A stretch of DNA of 64,000 bases. Source: Xenoacremonium recifei. Taxonomy: Eukaryota; Ascomycota; Sordariomycetes; Hypocreales; Nectriaceae. The position numbers and the translations under genes were made by a program. Below, one piece after another: positions 1 to 11,550 of the stretch; the stretch's first letter is position 1; the number at the start of each line of letters is the position of its first letter. The notes under the pieces are model-generated. The model was given only the letters and a program-made list of their open reading frames with translations. It searched no databases and had not been told where the DNA came from. The DNA lies in assembly GCA_012184525.1 (NCBI GenBank), contig WOFQ01000016.1, positions 186,001 through 250,000 on the forward strand, written 5' to 3'.

Positions 1-280
1 ATATTTGATCTATCTCTCCTGACTCCTGGAATTGCAAAGAGCGACGCCTCTCGAGGACTCGAGCCCTCCGACCGCCCGACCACCCCGACCACCACATCTT
101 CCCCACGAAACGAATCGCCGGCTTCGACCTATACGATACAAGATCTGTGTCCTGGCTGCTTACAATGGTAAAGCCTTACCAGGTTTCTGGCCTAGACTTC
201 GGTGCTGCGACTCGGAGCCCTTGGTTCCAACCTTTCCCCGGCCATCGCAGATCCTCGGATGAATTAGGCAAGCTTGACTA

Positions 281-1390
281 CAGATGACTGATGCGGAATT
301 CTTCAATGATTGCCTTGAGAAGTATAATGTCTTGTCCTTCGGTTTGCAACGGTCGCTCATGAGAACACTTGCCAGTGAGCGGCCAGCGCGTCCAGATCTG
401 GGGGCAGCAGAAGTTCCAGCCATATTCAAACGGACGGACGAGTAGCTCACTCCCTTTCTTGGGATATCAATCTCGGCTCAAGAGCTAGCTACGTTTCTTG
501 GCATTGGAAAGTCTGCTAGTGGCGACAATGCCAACGTCTCTCGCTTTGTTGCAGCCTCAAGCAAACTGCAGGCTAAAGTAAGTTTGATTCTTTGAATGGA
601 CAAACACGCATTTGACTAGAAGAGTCTTCTTACAGGATTAATTCCATACAATAGGCAAGATAGGATGATGCTTGCGGTTTCGAAAGTTTCTCGCTCCGAA
701 CTCTCCAACACCATACCTCGATTGCGATTCGATTCAAGATTACGATCACAGAAGGGGACGAGCGAAACATCCTAGAACGAGCCAATATACATTTCTTCCT
801 TGAAGTTGTTGAAGCGGAGGGCAGTGCGGACGGCGACTCATCCGCCATGAAGCACATCAGGAAGCCCCTCGCGGACACACACGACCTCCAAGGGCGCCGT
901 CGATGTCAAGCCAAATAGCATCGAGCTAAACTACCTGCTCTACTACCCTATGAGCCACCGCCCCAAGACCCAGAAAATTCTACGCCATTTTCTAAGTATA
1001 ATGGCGAGGCAAGCGTTCTCGCGATGGCGGAGAAGAGGGTGGAGGAAGACCCTGGTTCATCAGCGAGATTGCAGACACAATTGCGGTGTTCTACACGGAG
1101 GAAGGTGACTGGATCACAGCCAGTGTCTTCTGTGCCAATGGCGGCATTTTGTTACGGCTGGAGACGGTGAGGCCGAGGCCAAACGACGGTGTTGGTACTC
1201 CCTCTCGACACGACGACGCCCCAACATGTTATACTGCGGCTACACTCTGAGCAGTGGCACTTAGACCAGTTATAGGTCGGGAGAGGCAGTCTCTTCAACG
1301 CAGACTGGCTCCGCGTCAGCTCTGACTTCGGCCGAGAGCTTCTTGACCGAGGCGACGGCCGGAGCATTGAATCAGAACAGACTGGAATAC
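281..1390 (+). pseudogene. Decayed protein-coding gene remnant
   Basis: Coding-looking stretches lie in different plus-strand frames, separated by stops and frameshifts. One begins at the ATG at 281 and is stopped by TAG near position 442. The same frame then continues with a coding-like composition to about 574, where a good donor (GTAAGT) follows. A further open stretch at about 1048-1249 reads in another frame and contains TEEGDWITASVFCANGGILL. No single frame or simple intron set joins these parts. I do not recognise the family. The pattern fits an old gene broken by small indels, but chance open frames cannot be excluded. Confidence 0.35.
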
Positions 1391-3403
1391 TACTACCCCT
1401 ATTGTCTTTTCTTTTTATCTAGTTGAGGAACCTACGTCTAAATTCTGGGTTTAAGACCGTTGCGACTACCTCAAATCTCTTCTGTGGTCTCGTTCATCCA
1501 CCATGGCTAAGATGGCGAGCCCCAGGGGCATTGACAGTCGTTATATACAATCCTGCAAGTCCCAAAGCCGGTCTAAGCGTTGATGGATCATGCTCTTAAG
1601 TGGGATCCTGCATGGTCATCACTCAGATACGTGGCACACAATTCGACCTTTAGGAAGTACTGAAACTGATTCAACAGCGCCAAACAGCATCACTAAGCAC
1701 GGTACTCATTGAGGGCCTGAACCCTCCACGATCCTCCTCATAGCGATACCCTTCGACCTCATAATCCATGCCCTCGACCGCAGAAGAAGTTCGTTTTTAC
1801 AATGGAGACATGGCTCATGCCTCGACAGGAGAGGTTATCGGACTTGCCTTTTCGTATGGATACAAAGGGTAATCGCCTTACCGTCCGGCGGCACCATGAA
1901 CGGTCGAAAGCTTCCGTCGGCAAATAAGAGGCCTTTTTAGCTAATCATGGAAATTTGGCGGCCCCGATGCTCAGAGGAGTCTAAACCGATGACACTGGAT
2001 ATGACCATGTTGAGATGCTGTGCTTTGGGCTATGTCAAAGAGCTCTAGTTGAACGGGGGACACTTCCTCATGGAAATGAGAGAGATGACCATACATAACA
2101 TAAATGTAGGTGATATGCTGTACATAGCTCCCGCTCCGAGAAGTCTTACGTTGTGGTGTGTACAATGTAAGGAGAGCTCCGCAAGATGAACAAGAGACAT
2201 TCAGTCATATTCCTATCCTATTCTCTCAGTTCATATCTCCAACCAGACGAGCTTCCTGTGAATCTTGAAGAATATCAAATGCAGTATCTGCTGTGCCTGG
2301 AGAGTCTTCCTTTGCAAAATATTTCACGCCTTGGCAATTGGCGATCGCGTGTTTTCTTGCTTCCATGATCATGAGAGTTTCCATGATATAACCAGGGCAG
2401 ACATGAGTCCATGATTGCTTTGAATAAACCTCGGGTTTTATTTTGAACATATCAGATGGCACCGCTTGATTTAAAACTTGTGAGCTTTCGGTGGAAACGG
2501 GACGAGTGATCCGCCTGCTGGCCAACAGACGCCTTACTGACTACGATATCACGAATCATAACTGTAAAGGTACTCTTGCTGGAAGAGATTGAATCCATGA
2601 ACAGTTATTTTGTTACCCGAACTTAGCCTAGACGAACCACAGAGTCCAAAAGGACTGAATGATGCTTTCAGACTAATACAGTGGAAATATAATAAGGTTT
2701 CCAGAGAAGCAAAAAGAGGACATGAAGATGAATATCAAGTCATGAAATCTCCCCATGAGGTCCATCTGTCTGTGTCAAGACTTCAGCGTACTTGCAAGCA
2801 TCCATGAACTTAGGAAAGTTTCTAGTATTGCATACGATCATTCTCATCTACGAATATCGCTCTTATAATACCGGGGAAATGATCTTTGAGCCCATGACTT
2901 GCGGAGAGAGACTATCATAAGAATTCTTTCAGGCTTAGAAAAGAAATCATATTCATCGGCTAAGGAAACCAACCCTCCGTAATTCTCCGTTGGAATATAG
3001 CCTGGACGGCTGACCACGGTCTGTTTCTTGTAGATAGGTCAATCTCCTACAATTCGACCGGATCCCCGGGGCAAGGGTGCAAAGACCCATAGTGGAAGTT
3101 GTCGTGGTAGCTCGTACACTTTGGCCGGGATCAGATTACGAGCAGGATGTCATGGCTCCGTCGTTTTGGGTATTGTATGGAAGGCGAAACTCGCCCTTAG
3201 GACCGAAGACGCGTGAGAACGCACTCGGCGTGGCGTTCGGTTCTTTGTATGTGTGGCATTTGCCTATTTAGAACGTTAATCTTGCTCGACGACGGGGTTT
3301 GGGAGTTTCGCACCTAAGGGCCACCACCTAGGCAAGCCGAGAGTCTACTAAAAGCCGTTCCTTTAGGAATTAGTTCACAGGGCGAGAATGTCGTTGCATT
3401 TGT
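1391..3403. other. Intergenic, no gene recognised
   Basis: About 2 kb with only short frames (99 codons at most, minus strand 2226-2525). None has a recognisable motif or convincing splice partners. It is moderately AT-rich and may continue the decayed region upstream. I see no terminal repeats, transposase motif or tRNA. Confidence 0.5.
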
Positions 3404-5344
3404 TCAATCTCCTGAGGTACCGTGCCCCAGAAGATGCTCAAATAGGAAGTCATTACTGAAGCCCATTTGAGGTGGGAACAATTCTGTCATGGGCCTGTAT
3501 TCTAGGCCTGCAGAGCTTGCAAAGCTCTCTTCCGTCGAGAAACGCACCAACACATCTGAGATATCTATCCCTCGTGGTGGCCATCCGAGGAAAGAGCCAG
3601 TACGATCTCTCTCAGTGATAATTTTGGTGAGTAAGTCCGCCCCTCGAACAGCTATGACGCCGTTTTCGAGATTTCGAAGTTGTTCGATGTACTGCAGGAC
3701 AAGATTCTTATGAGTCGCAAACTCAGGGTCGGATTCGGAACGATGGAATATGTCTAAGCAGAGAATGATCGCTGCAGCCACGCAATACGCCTTGTCGATC
3801 CAGATGATGGGGCCATTTATATCTCTGGCCTTCCTCGCTTCGTTCAGTATTGTCTTCGCTGCAGCTGTACACGTTACTCTCGTTTTTGAGTATACCGAAT
3901 TTGTAAAACTTTGTCGAATATAGGCTCGATGGATCATGATGATCTTATGGGCAAAACAGACCGTGAGACTTGATCGTGCCCAATGAACCCACTCTGGCCA
4001 TGAGGAGTCAACGGGTTCCATGACATGGAAATATCGCGGCATGCCCTCAGTGGCTAGATTTCTCATTTGAGTGTCATAATCCAGAACATGTTGGTACTTC
4101 GTGTATGGGGTAGTAGCCTGCAGTATGGATTCATGGTGCTGTACGATTAATTTAGCGATGTCAAAAAGATAATTCCCATAACTGATGTAAGTTGGAAATG
4201 TGTCTGGGAGAAAGCCCATTGTTAGATGGTCTCGCTTCGATGGCTTCGAGGTCGTGAAATGAGACGGATTGATGCTATAACTCCCAGCAGAAGGTAGCGA
4301 CATCCAATCTTGTACGCACAGTTGAGACCATAACTTTCTGCCCAGTTCACGCCTGATTGAGCGTTGTCGCTGCTCATCAGAGGAGGTCTCATCAATATTA
4401 TCCAAGGCTGCATTATAATTGATCTTGTTGAGCCCAAGAGCCTGGGCGATCTTCAAAGCAGTTCCGAGAAGGACTGAAAGTTCCGCAGAACGACCCAGTG
4501 GATGGGCGGACATTGTCAACGTCGTGATGGCCTGTACCGAATACACGTTGTGTTCTGATGTCCACTTGTCATGGTTCAGACATGTGATCGTTGCTTTGTA
4601 CCACTGCGTCGATAGCTTGATCGTTTCTGACTTGGAAAAGCCCCAGTCCCTAAGTCGCCACTCAGAAGCACACGTCAAGGAACCTGCCATGACAGAGAAG
4701 AGAAGGGCAAGCCATTGCAAATGGAGCCCACCAACGAGCAATGTTGTCTTATCGTCCTGCTCGGCAATCACACTCTTTAACTCTGATCTGAACGTCGGTC
4801 CGTGATAACAACAGTGATACCAGAGAAGATATGCTTCGTGATAGTCGACAAGTTTCCAGATGTGGTCCAAACTGGGTAACAGCATCTGTAAGAATGTCTC
4901 ATGGGCCGCAGCAGTAGGCAGTGGCGGGGAGTCTAAAGCTGAGCATGTTGAAGGGAAGAACGATGAGTTTATCTCACGACCGGCTTCCGTCGTGCTCTTT
5001 CGAAGTCGTATCTGCTCGTACGGTGTGAATGCATATTGCGGACGTATGTTTGGTCTTGCGAATTGCCGGGGTTCCCCAGCTTCCAGAGTCCTCGGTAATG
5101 CCGACTGCAAATCAGGATCGGGGGATTGATAAGCCCTGTCTCTTGGCGGCGTGGGCATCAATTGGCGTTGTCTTGAGGGATACACTCGATGTATTGCAGG
5201 ATCGTATCTCCCATCTTGCCAATTCAACTGGCACTTATCAGGGATCCCTCGCTTGACGCACCGACCGCATGGCAATCGTCGGTCGCATCGTTGTCGTCGT
5301 AGGCTGCATTCTGTACATGTACTTCTTTTGCGTGCTTTGACCAT
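3404..5344 (-). CDS. Zn2Cys6 fungal transcription factor
   Basis: An intronless 646-residue protein, probably a nuclear DNA-binding regulator. The N-terminus holds a complete Zn2Cys6 binuclear cluster with spacing C-x2-C-x6-C-x5-C-x2-C-x8-C at about residues 10-38 (starting CTECSLRRQRC). A basic linker follows, then a long alpha-helical region typical of the fungal_trans middle-homology domain, including a RELGRKLWSQLCVQDWM-like stretch near residue 340. The start is the first ATG before the cluster. It is transcribed divergently from the dioxygenase at 5793 across a 448-bp promoter and sits at the edge of a run of nucleobase-metabolism-type genes, so it is the obvious candidate for their local regulator (inference). 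No truncation is seen. Confidence 0.9.
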   Translation of the reverse strand: MVKARKRSTCTECSLRRQRCDRRLPCGRCVKRGIPDKCQLNWQDGRYDPAIHRVYPSRQRQLMPTPPRDRAYQSPDPDLQSALPRTLEAGEPRQFARPNIRPQYAFTPYEQIRLRKSTTEAGREINSSFFPSTCSALDSPPLPTAAAHETFLQMLLPSLDHIWKLVDYHEAYLLWYHCCYHGPTFRSELKSVIAEQDDKTTLLVGGLHLQWLALLFSVMAGSLTCASEWRLRDWGFSKSETIKLSTQWYKATITCLNHDKWTSEHNVYSVQAITTLTMSAHPLGRSAELSVLLGTALKIAQALGLNKINYNAALDNIDETSSDEQRQRSIRRELGRKLWSQLCVQDWMSLPSAGSYSINPSHFTTSKPSKRDHLTMGFLPDTFPTYISYGNYLFDIAKLIVQHHESILQATTPYTKYQHVLDYDTQMRNLATEGMPRYFHVMEPVDSSWPEWVHWARSSLTVCFAHKIIMIHRAYIRQSFTNSVYSKTRVTCTAAAKTILNEARKARDINGPIIWIDKAYCVAAAIILCLDIFHRSESDPEFATHKNLVLQYIEQLRNLENGVIAVRGADLLTKIITERDRTGSFLGWPPRGIDISDVLVRFSTEESFASSAGLEYRPMTELFPPQMGFSNDFLFEHLLGHGTSGD

Positions 5345-5792
5345 TCTGATTCGAAAGAAAAGAGGGCCAGATGTTCGTGGAGAAAGAGGGTGAAGCAGAA
5401 GGGATAGGGAGATGTACGATTTGCCTTATTTAGGTTCGTACGAACTTTCGTACTGCGATAAGATTCCGTACATCGCTCCGTCCTTATCACGTGAGCACCA
5501 ACCCCTCTTCCTCCTTTCATACATAATTACAACCGATGCGAGACGGAGATTTTATCCCGATTACTGATGAATATCTTGCAAATCACATATTTGTACGACG
5601 GATCGGTTGATAATCTGATATTGCTCTCGGCGCATGCCACCTAGGTCTCGGCCTGATACACCATAAATAACCTCCTCGACAAAATGATCATCGAGGAATA
5701 CACAGCCCTTACTCTTCCAGATTCCCTCCCAAGTCTCGAAATAATCACATCGGATCTCGCCAGATACCGAAGGATCGGCACCTAGATACCAG
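5345..5792. promoter_or_regulatory. Divergent promoter, regulator / dioxygenase
   Basis: A 448-bp divergent intergenic region with three HGATAR-type sites: CGATAA near 5457, TTATCA (TGATAA on the minus strand) near 5484, and TGATAA near 5608. Such sites can bind AreA/NIT2-type GATA factors under nitrogen limitation. Chance alone would give about one to two in this length, so the evidence is weak by itself and gains weight only from the larger group at 8443-9125. Confidence 0.35.
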
Positions 5793-6846
5793 ATGGCTCC
5801 GCACGAATCATCGGCTTTCGCGATACCCATTATCGACCTGAGCCCATACCTAGAACGCCCCGATTCGCCTGATGCAGACAACGTCGTGGAGCAGATTCGG
5901 GCCGCTTGCGCTGGAAGTGGATTCTTCCAGCTCATAGGGCATGGTGTTCCAGAATCACTCCAACAACAGGCGTTTGGGGCTGCTAAGACTTTGTTCAGCT
6001 TGTCGGATGAGGAGAAGCGTAAACTCATTGGCAAACCCGGTCGAGGATACGAACTCATCGGAACCCAGGTTCTCGAGGACGGGAAGCAGCCAGATTTGAA
6101 AGAGGTGAGTCGAGGAAGGAAGATCGTACATGTCCGCATTATGTGGACATGAAGATATGTATTTGCCTTTGCGAGCACGCGGCTGACAAGTTGTGTAGGG
6201 GTACTTCATTGGCCGCGAGATACCTGACCAGAAACCACCATATCGCCCCTTCCAAGAGCCGAATATTTGGCCCAGTACGGATATGATCCCTGACTCACAG
6301 TTCAAAGCACCGTTGCTCAAGTATCATCAAGCACTGTCAGAGCTGTCATTCTCAGTCATGCGCATCTTGGCGTCAGGCATGAAGAATTTTGACACCAGCA
6401 TTTTTGCAGAGTACTGTAAAGATCCCATCGCATCGATCAGGTTGCTCCATTATCCTCCTCATCCCGACACCGAGGACGCGAGTCTCGTAGGTGCTGGGGC
6501 ACACACGGATTTCGGCGCCATTACCCTCTTGCTCCAAGATGGCAACTCTGGGCTGCAGGTATTGCGCCAAGATACAAATGAGTGGTTGGACGTGGCGCCG
6601 CGGCCAGATGCGTACGTGGTCAACGTTGGAGATATGTTGGATGTCTGGACCGGCGGCGCTTACAAGAGTACCGTTCATCGGGTGATCAACAAATCAGGGG
6701 CAGAGAGATATTCTATCCCGTTCTTCTTCGATGGGAACCCCGACTGTAGAATCGAGCCATTAGCTGGTTCGGTGGAGACTGTGAAAGGAAAGAGCTTTAC
6801 TGTGGAGGAACATATGTTGTCACGATATGCTGCCAGCTATAAATGA
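5793..6846 (+). CDS. 2-oxoglutarate/Fe(II) oxygenase (IPNS-like), A
   Basis: Two exons, 5793-6104 and 6199-6846, joined across a 94-nt GT-AG intron in phase 0, give 319 residues. It belongs to the isopenicillin-N-synthase-like branch of non-haem iron dioxygenases, which also includes the fungal thymine 7-hydroxylases. The N-terminal DIOX_N part (AIPIIDLSPYLE, then GFFQLIGHGV) is followed by the catalytic double-stranded beta-helix. The iron ligands are His206 and Asp208 (GAHTDFG) and His264 (STVHRV). The 2-oxoglutarate-binding RxS is Arg274 (RYSIPFF). The length is normal for the family. It is transcribed away from the Zn2Cys6 regulator and converges on the amidohydrolase with only 62 bp between stop codons. 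The cluster suggests a base-type substrate, but the sequence does not show which. Confidence 0.92.
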
Positions 6847-6908
6847 TATGATACTGGATGCTGTTTGCATGCAACCTCAAATTGCTTCTACTTGTTTCTC
6901 CCACTTTC

Positions 6909-8442
6909 TCAGCAATAATGTCTTTGAAGCTTACTACGAATCCCGCTTTTCGTCCGTATCCTCTTTATCGCATGCTGGGCATCTTCGATAATTTGCTTTT
7001 CGTCCCATCTGAGCAGCCTTCGGTCATCCACCAAAAGTTCACCATCGACAACCACTTTCTCAACATCTGAGCCCGAACATGAGAAGACCACAACCGTAAG
7101 AGGATCAATCCCGCCATTCAATATCTGTTGTGGATCGAAAGGGGCGCAGTAAAGCCCCGATGGATCGAGGACGACGAAGTCTGCCTTCTTGCCTACTTCA
7201 AGACTTCCAATTTCTTTCTCTAGTCCCAGTGCCTTGGCTCCGTTGATCGTGGCCATTGTTAAGACCTGGTCCGCTGTAATTGCCACTGCATCCCTTCGGG
7301 AACCCTTGTGAACGAGCGCCGCGACCCGCATCTCCTGGATCATATCGTAAGTGTTCGCGCAGGGGGCACCATCGGTCCCCAACCCGACGTTGATATTCTT
7401 CTCCAACATGTCTGGCACCGCGGCGATGCCAGAGGCGAGTTTGCAGTTGCTACTGGCATTGTGAGCAACGGTGGCTCCGGTTTCATGCAACAGCGGTAGG
7501 TCTTTGTCGAGATCAAGGTTCACCATATGGGCAAGCACGGTTTTTCTTCCTTTACCGATCAGGTTCGTCCGATAGCAGAATTCAGCCGGGCTACAACTGT
7601 ATGCGTCACGGTAAATGATAAGGTCCTTGGGTGCTTCTGCGCAGTGCATGGTCAAACCGATGCCATGCTGACAACAGGCGTCTCCGATAGCTTTGAAAGC
7701 CGACTCATTTGCGCCGCGAGGAGTGCCAGCTGCCATCCAGACGTGAAGCCGTCCGCCACACGAGTTATGATATTTCTCATAAGCAGCGAGAGCGGCATCA
7801 ATCGACATGCTGGAGATATCCCGATCTCTGGGGTCTATTAATCCAAGGCTGCTCTTCTCTTCAACCTTGACCAGCTTGCCCTACATGTTGCAATTGTAAG
7901 CCAAATGCTAAAATTGACAAGCAGATTGCCAGTCCAACACCATGGATTGCACTAACCAGACACCCTCGAATCCCCATGTCTTCCACCGCTCGCGCAGCAT
8001 TATCAAACCCAGTCCGGGGAGTCAACAAGGCCTCTAAGAAGCAAGTTGTACCACTCCTCAGCATCTCAGCGATCGTCAAACGACTAGCAACGTAGCCATC
8101 TTCACCCTCGTAATTCGCCTCAAGGGGCCATATCGAGTCGCAGAGCCAAGAATGAAGCGGGACATCTTCCGCAAGACCACGCAGGATGGATTGGCCAAGA
8201 TGGGCGTGCGTGTTGATGAGACCCGGGATAATGATCTTGCGTTGACAATCCACAACCTTGGATGCTGGATAATCTAGCAACAACGGGTCTTTGAGTAATG
8301 AGGTTGTCTTCCCAATCGCTGCAATCCGTTTTCCTTCGATCAGTATGGCTCCTTCGAGCCAAATGGTTCGCTCCGGGTCTACCGTGATAATTGTCGCGTT
8401 GACGAACAGTGTTCTTTCGTTCTCCATGATCGAACCTGGCAT
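6909..8442 (-). CDS. Amidohydrolase, MTA/SAH-deaminase type
   Basis: Exons 8442-7957 and 7880-6909 with a 76-nt intron give 485 residues. It is a metal-dependent amidohydrolase of the ATZ/TRZ group, closest in motif pattern to 5-methylthioadenosine/S-adenosylhomocysteine deaminases. Metal ligands seen are His79 and His81 (NTHAHLGQ), His241 (MHCAEA), His280 (LAHMVNL) and Asp332 (GLGTDGAP). The segments SGTTCFLE and VAHNASSNCKLASGIA are also typical of that group. It probably deaminates an amino-purine or related heterocycle; 8-oxoguanine deaminase and other aminohydrolase activities are possible. An alternative start at Met6 would remove five residues. It is divergent from the purine-permease homologue and convergent with dioxygenase A. 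A cytosolic location is expected because no signal peptide is visible. Confidence 0.9.
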
Positions 8443-9125
8443 TTTTGGAACAACTCTTACAAAGGTTTAAGCTGTTCAAAGTCGACCTAGTCGCGTTGGT
8501 AATTTCGGGGTGCGGGCTTGATAACGTCCACCTTGAACCAAAACTCGAGCGGTAGACTGCGGTCACGGTCTTCGGCACGTCGCCTCCCCCTGTTACAAAA
8601 TGGATGTTTTGGAGTTCCGTCTGGGATACTGCGCCAACAAACGTGTAGTCTTGGCCGCCGGCCGATCTTGGGGCTTATCAGGGGCATCGGGTCTCCCGTC
8701 CAATTAAATTCACCAGCTTTGTACGAAGTCGACTATCGCCGATAAAGCTGGGCCCGTAGAGCGAAGGATCTCGGCTGAAGGATCTCGACTCCAAGGATGC
8801 AGACTAAAGAGATACGGAAATCCCGGATAACGCCTCCGTCTGGGGTTTGAGGGATTCACTCTCGTACCTGGGGAGTGCGAGACCCACGAGAAGTCAATGT
8901 GAGCTATCGGTGACCTACCTAGGTACGCGGATTAGGTATAGATTGACCGAAATTGGGCGTGATAGACCAATATTCGTCATGTACCATGATAAACCCGAGG
9001 CCTTGATGGGGAAAAAATATAATTTGGTATCACCATCCTTTCCCCTTCGGCCCTTTCAACCTTCATTCGGGATACCGGAATCTTGCACCTCGCACTCACA
9101 GTCTCTCTCTTGAATCCTGTCATCC
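8443..9125. promoter_or_regulatory. Divergent promoter with clustered GATA sites
   Basis: This 683-bp region between the amidohydrolase and the permease contains seven HGATAR matches counting both strands: 8519-8524, 8675-8680, 8733-8738, 8740-8745, 8904-8909, 8960-8965 and 8987-8992. Random sequence would give about two. Sites 8733 and 8740 are almost abutting on opposite strands, a layout often seen in AreA/NIT2-responsive promoters. Purine and pyrimidine uptake and breakdown genes in Aspergillus and Neurospora are known to be under this nitrogen control. Binding here is an inference. Confidence 0.5.
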
Positions 9126-10965
9126 ATGGAGACGCCCAAAATGCCGACAGAAGACCAGAAAATGGCAGTGCCAAGTCCGAACACCTCGACGTACGAGACA
9201 CCAGCTTTAGGCACAGCCAGCAAATTTGGGTTCCACGACAAGGTCACCCAAATTTCCACGTATCTCACATCGAGAGACGCTTGGCTGGGAGACTATGATT
9301 ATTGGTATCTTGTCACGCCAAACATCCCTCCCTTCAACAGGAGGTACAAGGGCAAGGCTATCCCCTTCTACGGTCTGCATGACGAGGTCCCTATCCTCTT
9401 GACCATCATCCTGGGCTTGCAGCATGCGCTCATCATGATTGGATCGATTGTGTCGCCCCCGTTGGCTGTGGCATCTGGTGCCTTCAACCTTGCTCCGGCA
9501 CAGGTCTCATATCTCGTCTCGGCAGCATTTATCACCACCGGCATTGCTACGGCTATCCAGGTCACGCGGCTTCATATCAAAGGTAGCCCGTTCTTTGTTG
9601 GCACGGGTCTCCTGTCAGTCGTGGGCCCAACATTTGACATTATCCCGATTGCATTCTCGTATGCTAGTATGCGCTACGGTAACGGCACATGTCCAGTTGC
9701 TGCGGATGGAACAGAGCTTCCATGCCCAGATGCATGGGGAGCGTTCTTGGGCACAATGCTCTGTACCGTCTTTATTCAAATTGCTATGTCACTTGTGCCA
9801 CCCCGGATTCTCAACAAGCTGTTCCCGAAGATCGTTACTGGTTCCCTCCTGCTGTTAGTTGGAGTCTATTTAATCAGCAGTGGTATGCAAAACTGGGCTG
9901 GATCTTCCAACTGCAATGGCGGCGAGGGCTATTATGCTCTTTGCCCGAATATCGCGGCTCCGAAACCCCTTCCCTGGGCCGATCCAAAGCTCATCGGATT
10001 AGGCTTCAGTGTCTTCGCGGCTATCGTTATTATAGAACAATTTGGTGCTCCTCTCATGAAATCAGCATCTGTTTTATTTGGTCTCGCAGTGGGATGCGCT
10101 ATTTCTGGCGCAACTGGGTATTGGTCCCGAGAAAACATTGACGATGCCCCTGTAGTTACATTCCTTTGGGTTCACACGTTCAAATTATCGGTCGACGGAG
10201 CGCTTGTTCTCCCGTTACTCATCATGTTCATCTGCCAAGGCGTGAGTTGCATGCCGGACATTCTCGCTACGGCTGAGATATCGGGCGTTGATGTCGAGGG
10301 CACTGAGTTCAATAGTCGAATTCAAGGCGGCATTCTCTGCGATGGTCTGGGAAGTTTGATAAGTGCTTTTGGAACCGCTGGACCTATGGTTTCGCAGGCG
10401 GGTAACAACGGCGTCATTATCTTGACAGGTTGTGCGGTAAGAGATCTTCTAACTTCTATTATCAGAGACGTATACTGACCTATATATCCTACAGTCTCGT
10501 CGCGCCGGATGGGCGGCCTCAGTTTTCTTGATCATCATGGGGTTCTTCGCCAAAATCGGCGCTGTCTTCTCAGCTATGCCCCCTTCAGTCCTGGGTGGGA
10601 TGCAAGTCTTTCTCTATAGCACAATTGTTGTTGCTGGTATTCGAATTATTGGAATGGTCCAATTTACCCGGCGGAACCGTTTCATTCTTACCATCGCGCT
10701 CGGTATCGGGTTCATCGACATCGTGGCTCCGACGTGGTTTGACCAGATACTCGACTACAGTGGGTCAAACGTTCATCTGCAAGGCTTTGAGCAAGGTATA
10801 AATCTAGTTGTCGAGACACCTTTCATCATTGCTGCCGTGGTCGGGGTCATCTTGAACCTTGTCTTTCCCAACGATAAGAGTGAGATGGACGAGATGATGT
10901 TCGGCTCGGACTCCAGAGGCAGCATGACGAGCCTCCCTCAGGCAGAGCACCACAGGAGCTCTTAG
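9126..10965 (+). CDS. NAT/NCS2 nucleobase permease, divergent
   Basis: Exons 9126-10436 and 10495-10965 (58-nt intron, phase 0) give 593 residues, close to the 570-595 of UapA/UapC-type purine transporters. About 12-14 hydrophobic segments are visible and the protein should sit in the plasma membrane. The family context DVEGTEFNSRIQGG before the signature and the CASRRAGW continuation after it are well kept. The signature itself reads GNNGVIILTG at 426-435. UapA has Gln408 where this protein has Gly426, and Arg417 where it has Gly435. On the same alignment UapA Glu356 corresponds to Ser374, while Asp360 and Asp388 are kept as Asp378 and Asp406. The fold is clear but classic xanthine/urate coordination is not, so substrate preference is probably changed. 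It is divergent from the amidohydrolase. Confidence 0.93.
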
Positions 10966-11550
10966 TCGCACCATCCGTCTTTATCCATAGATTCCTGAAG
11001 AGCAGTTTCAAGACCTGTTTGAGCTTTTGCCAATGCTAGTGATACATGCATGCATTTCTCTAGACCCAATCCAAGCTTATTGACTGTATCTACAATTATA
11101 GTGACGTTAGCTCACACGTACGTATTGTATTACAAGGTAATGCAGGACTCTAGTACTCCTATCCGTTGAGATATTTATGGGTGATTTACTCGACATATAA
11201 AGGGCCTTCGTGTCAGTGGTAGCAAGAACAGGCTTTGTGTCTCTTCGGGCTCGATCTGAGAAAGTCCAGGGTCAGTGCCTAGAAATGATTTAGGCTAGAC
11301 TAAAATGGCCATTTATCGGGCTTTCTGAGAGCCGGCGATAGGGCATAAGAAGTCGCTATCACAGGAAGAAACCTATGTATCGTTGGAGATTCGAGATTGA
11401 ATGCTAAGCATTTAAAGAATTGTCCTTGTCTAGGTAGTGATTTAGAGAAGTGACGAGGCCTCAAAGACTGCAATTCTAGAACTACGGTAGCATCGCTTCA
11501 GATTTACTTGAAACCTTTATCTTCTACCAAGCGTTGAGTTCGACCCTGAT
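10966..11550. other. Convergent 3' flanks, no gene
   Basis: A 585-bp AT-rich stretch between two convergent genes (permease and dioxygenase B). It presumably holds both 3' untranslated regions. No frame of note and no structural RNA were recognised. Confidence 0.6.

Noticed and set aside
2226..2525. 99-codon minus-strand frame
   Set aside because: No family recognised and no flanking exon; left as unexplained intergenic sequence.
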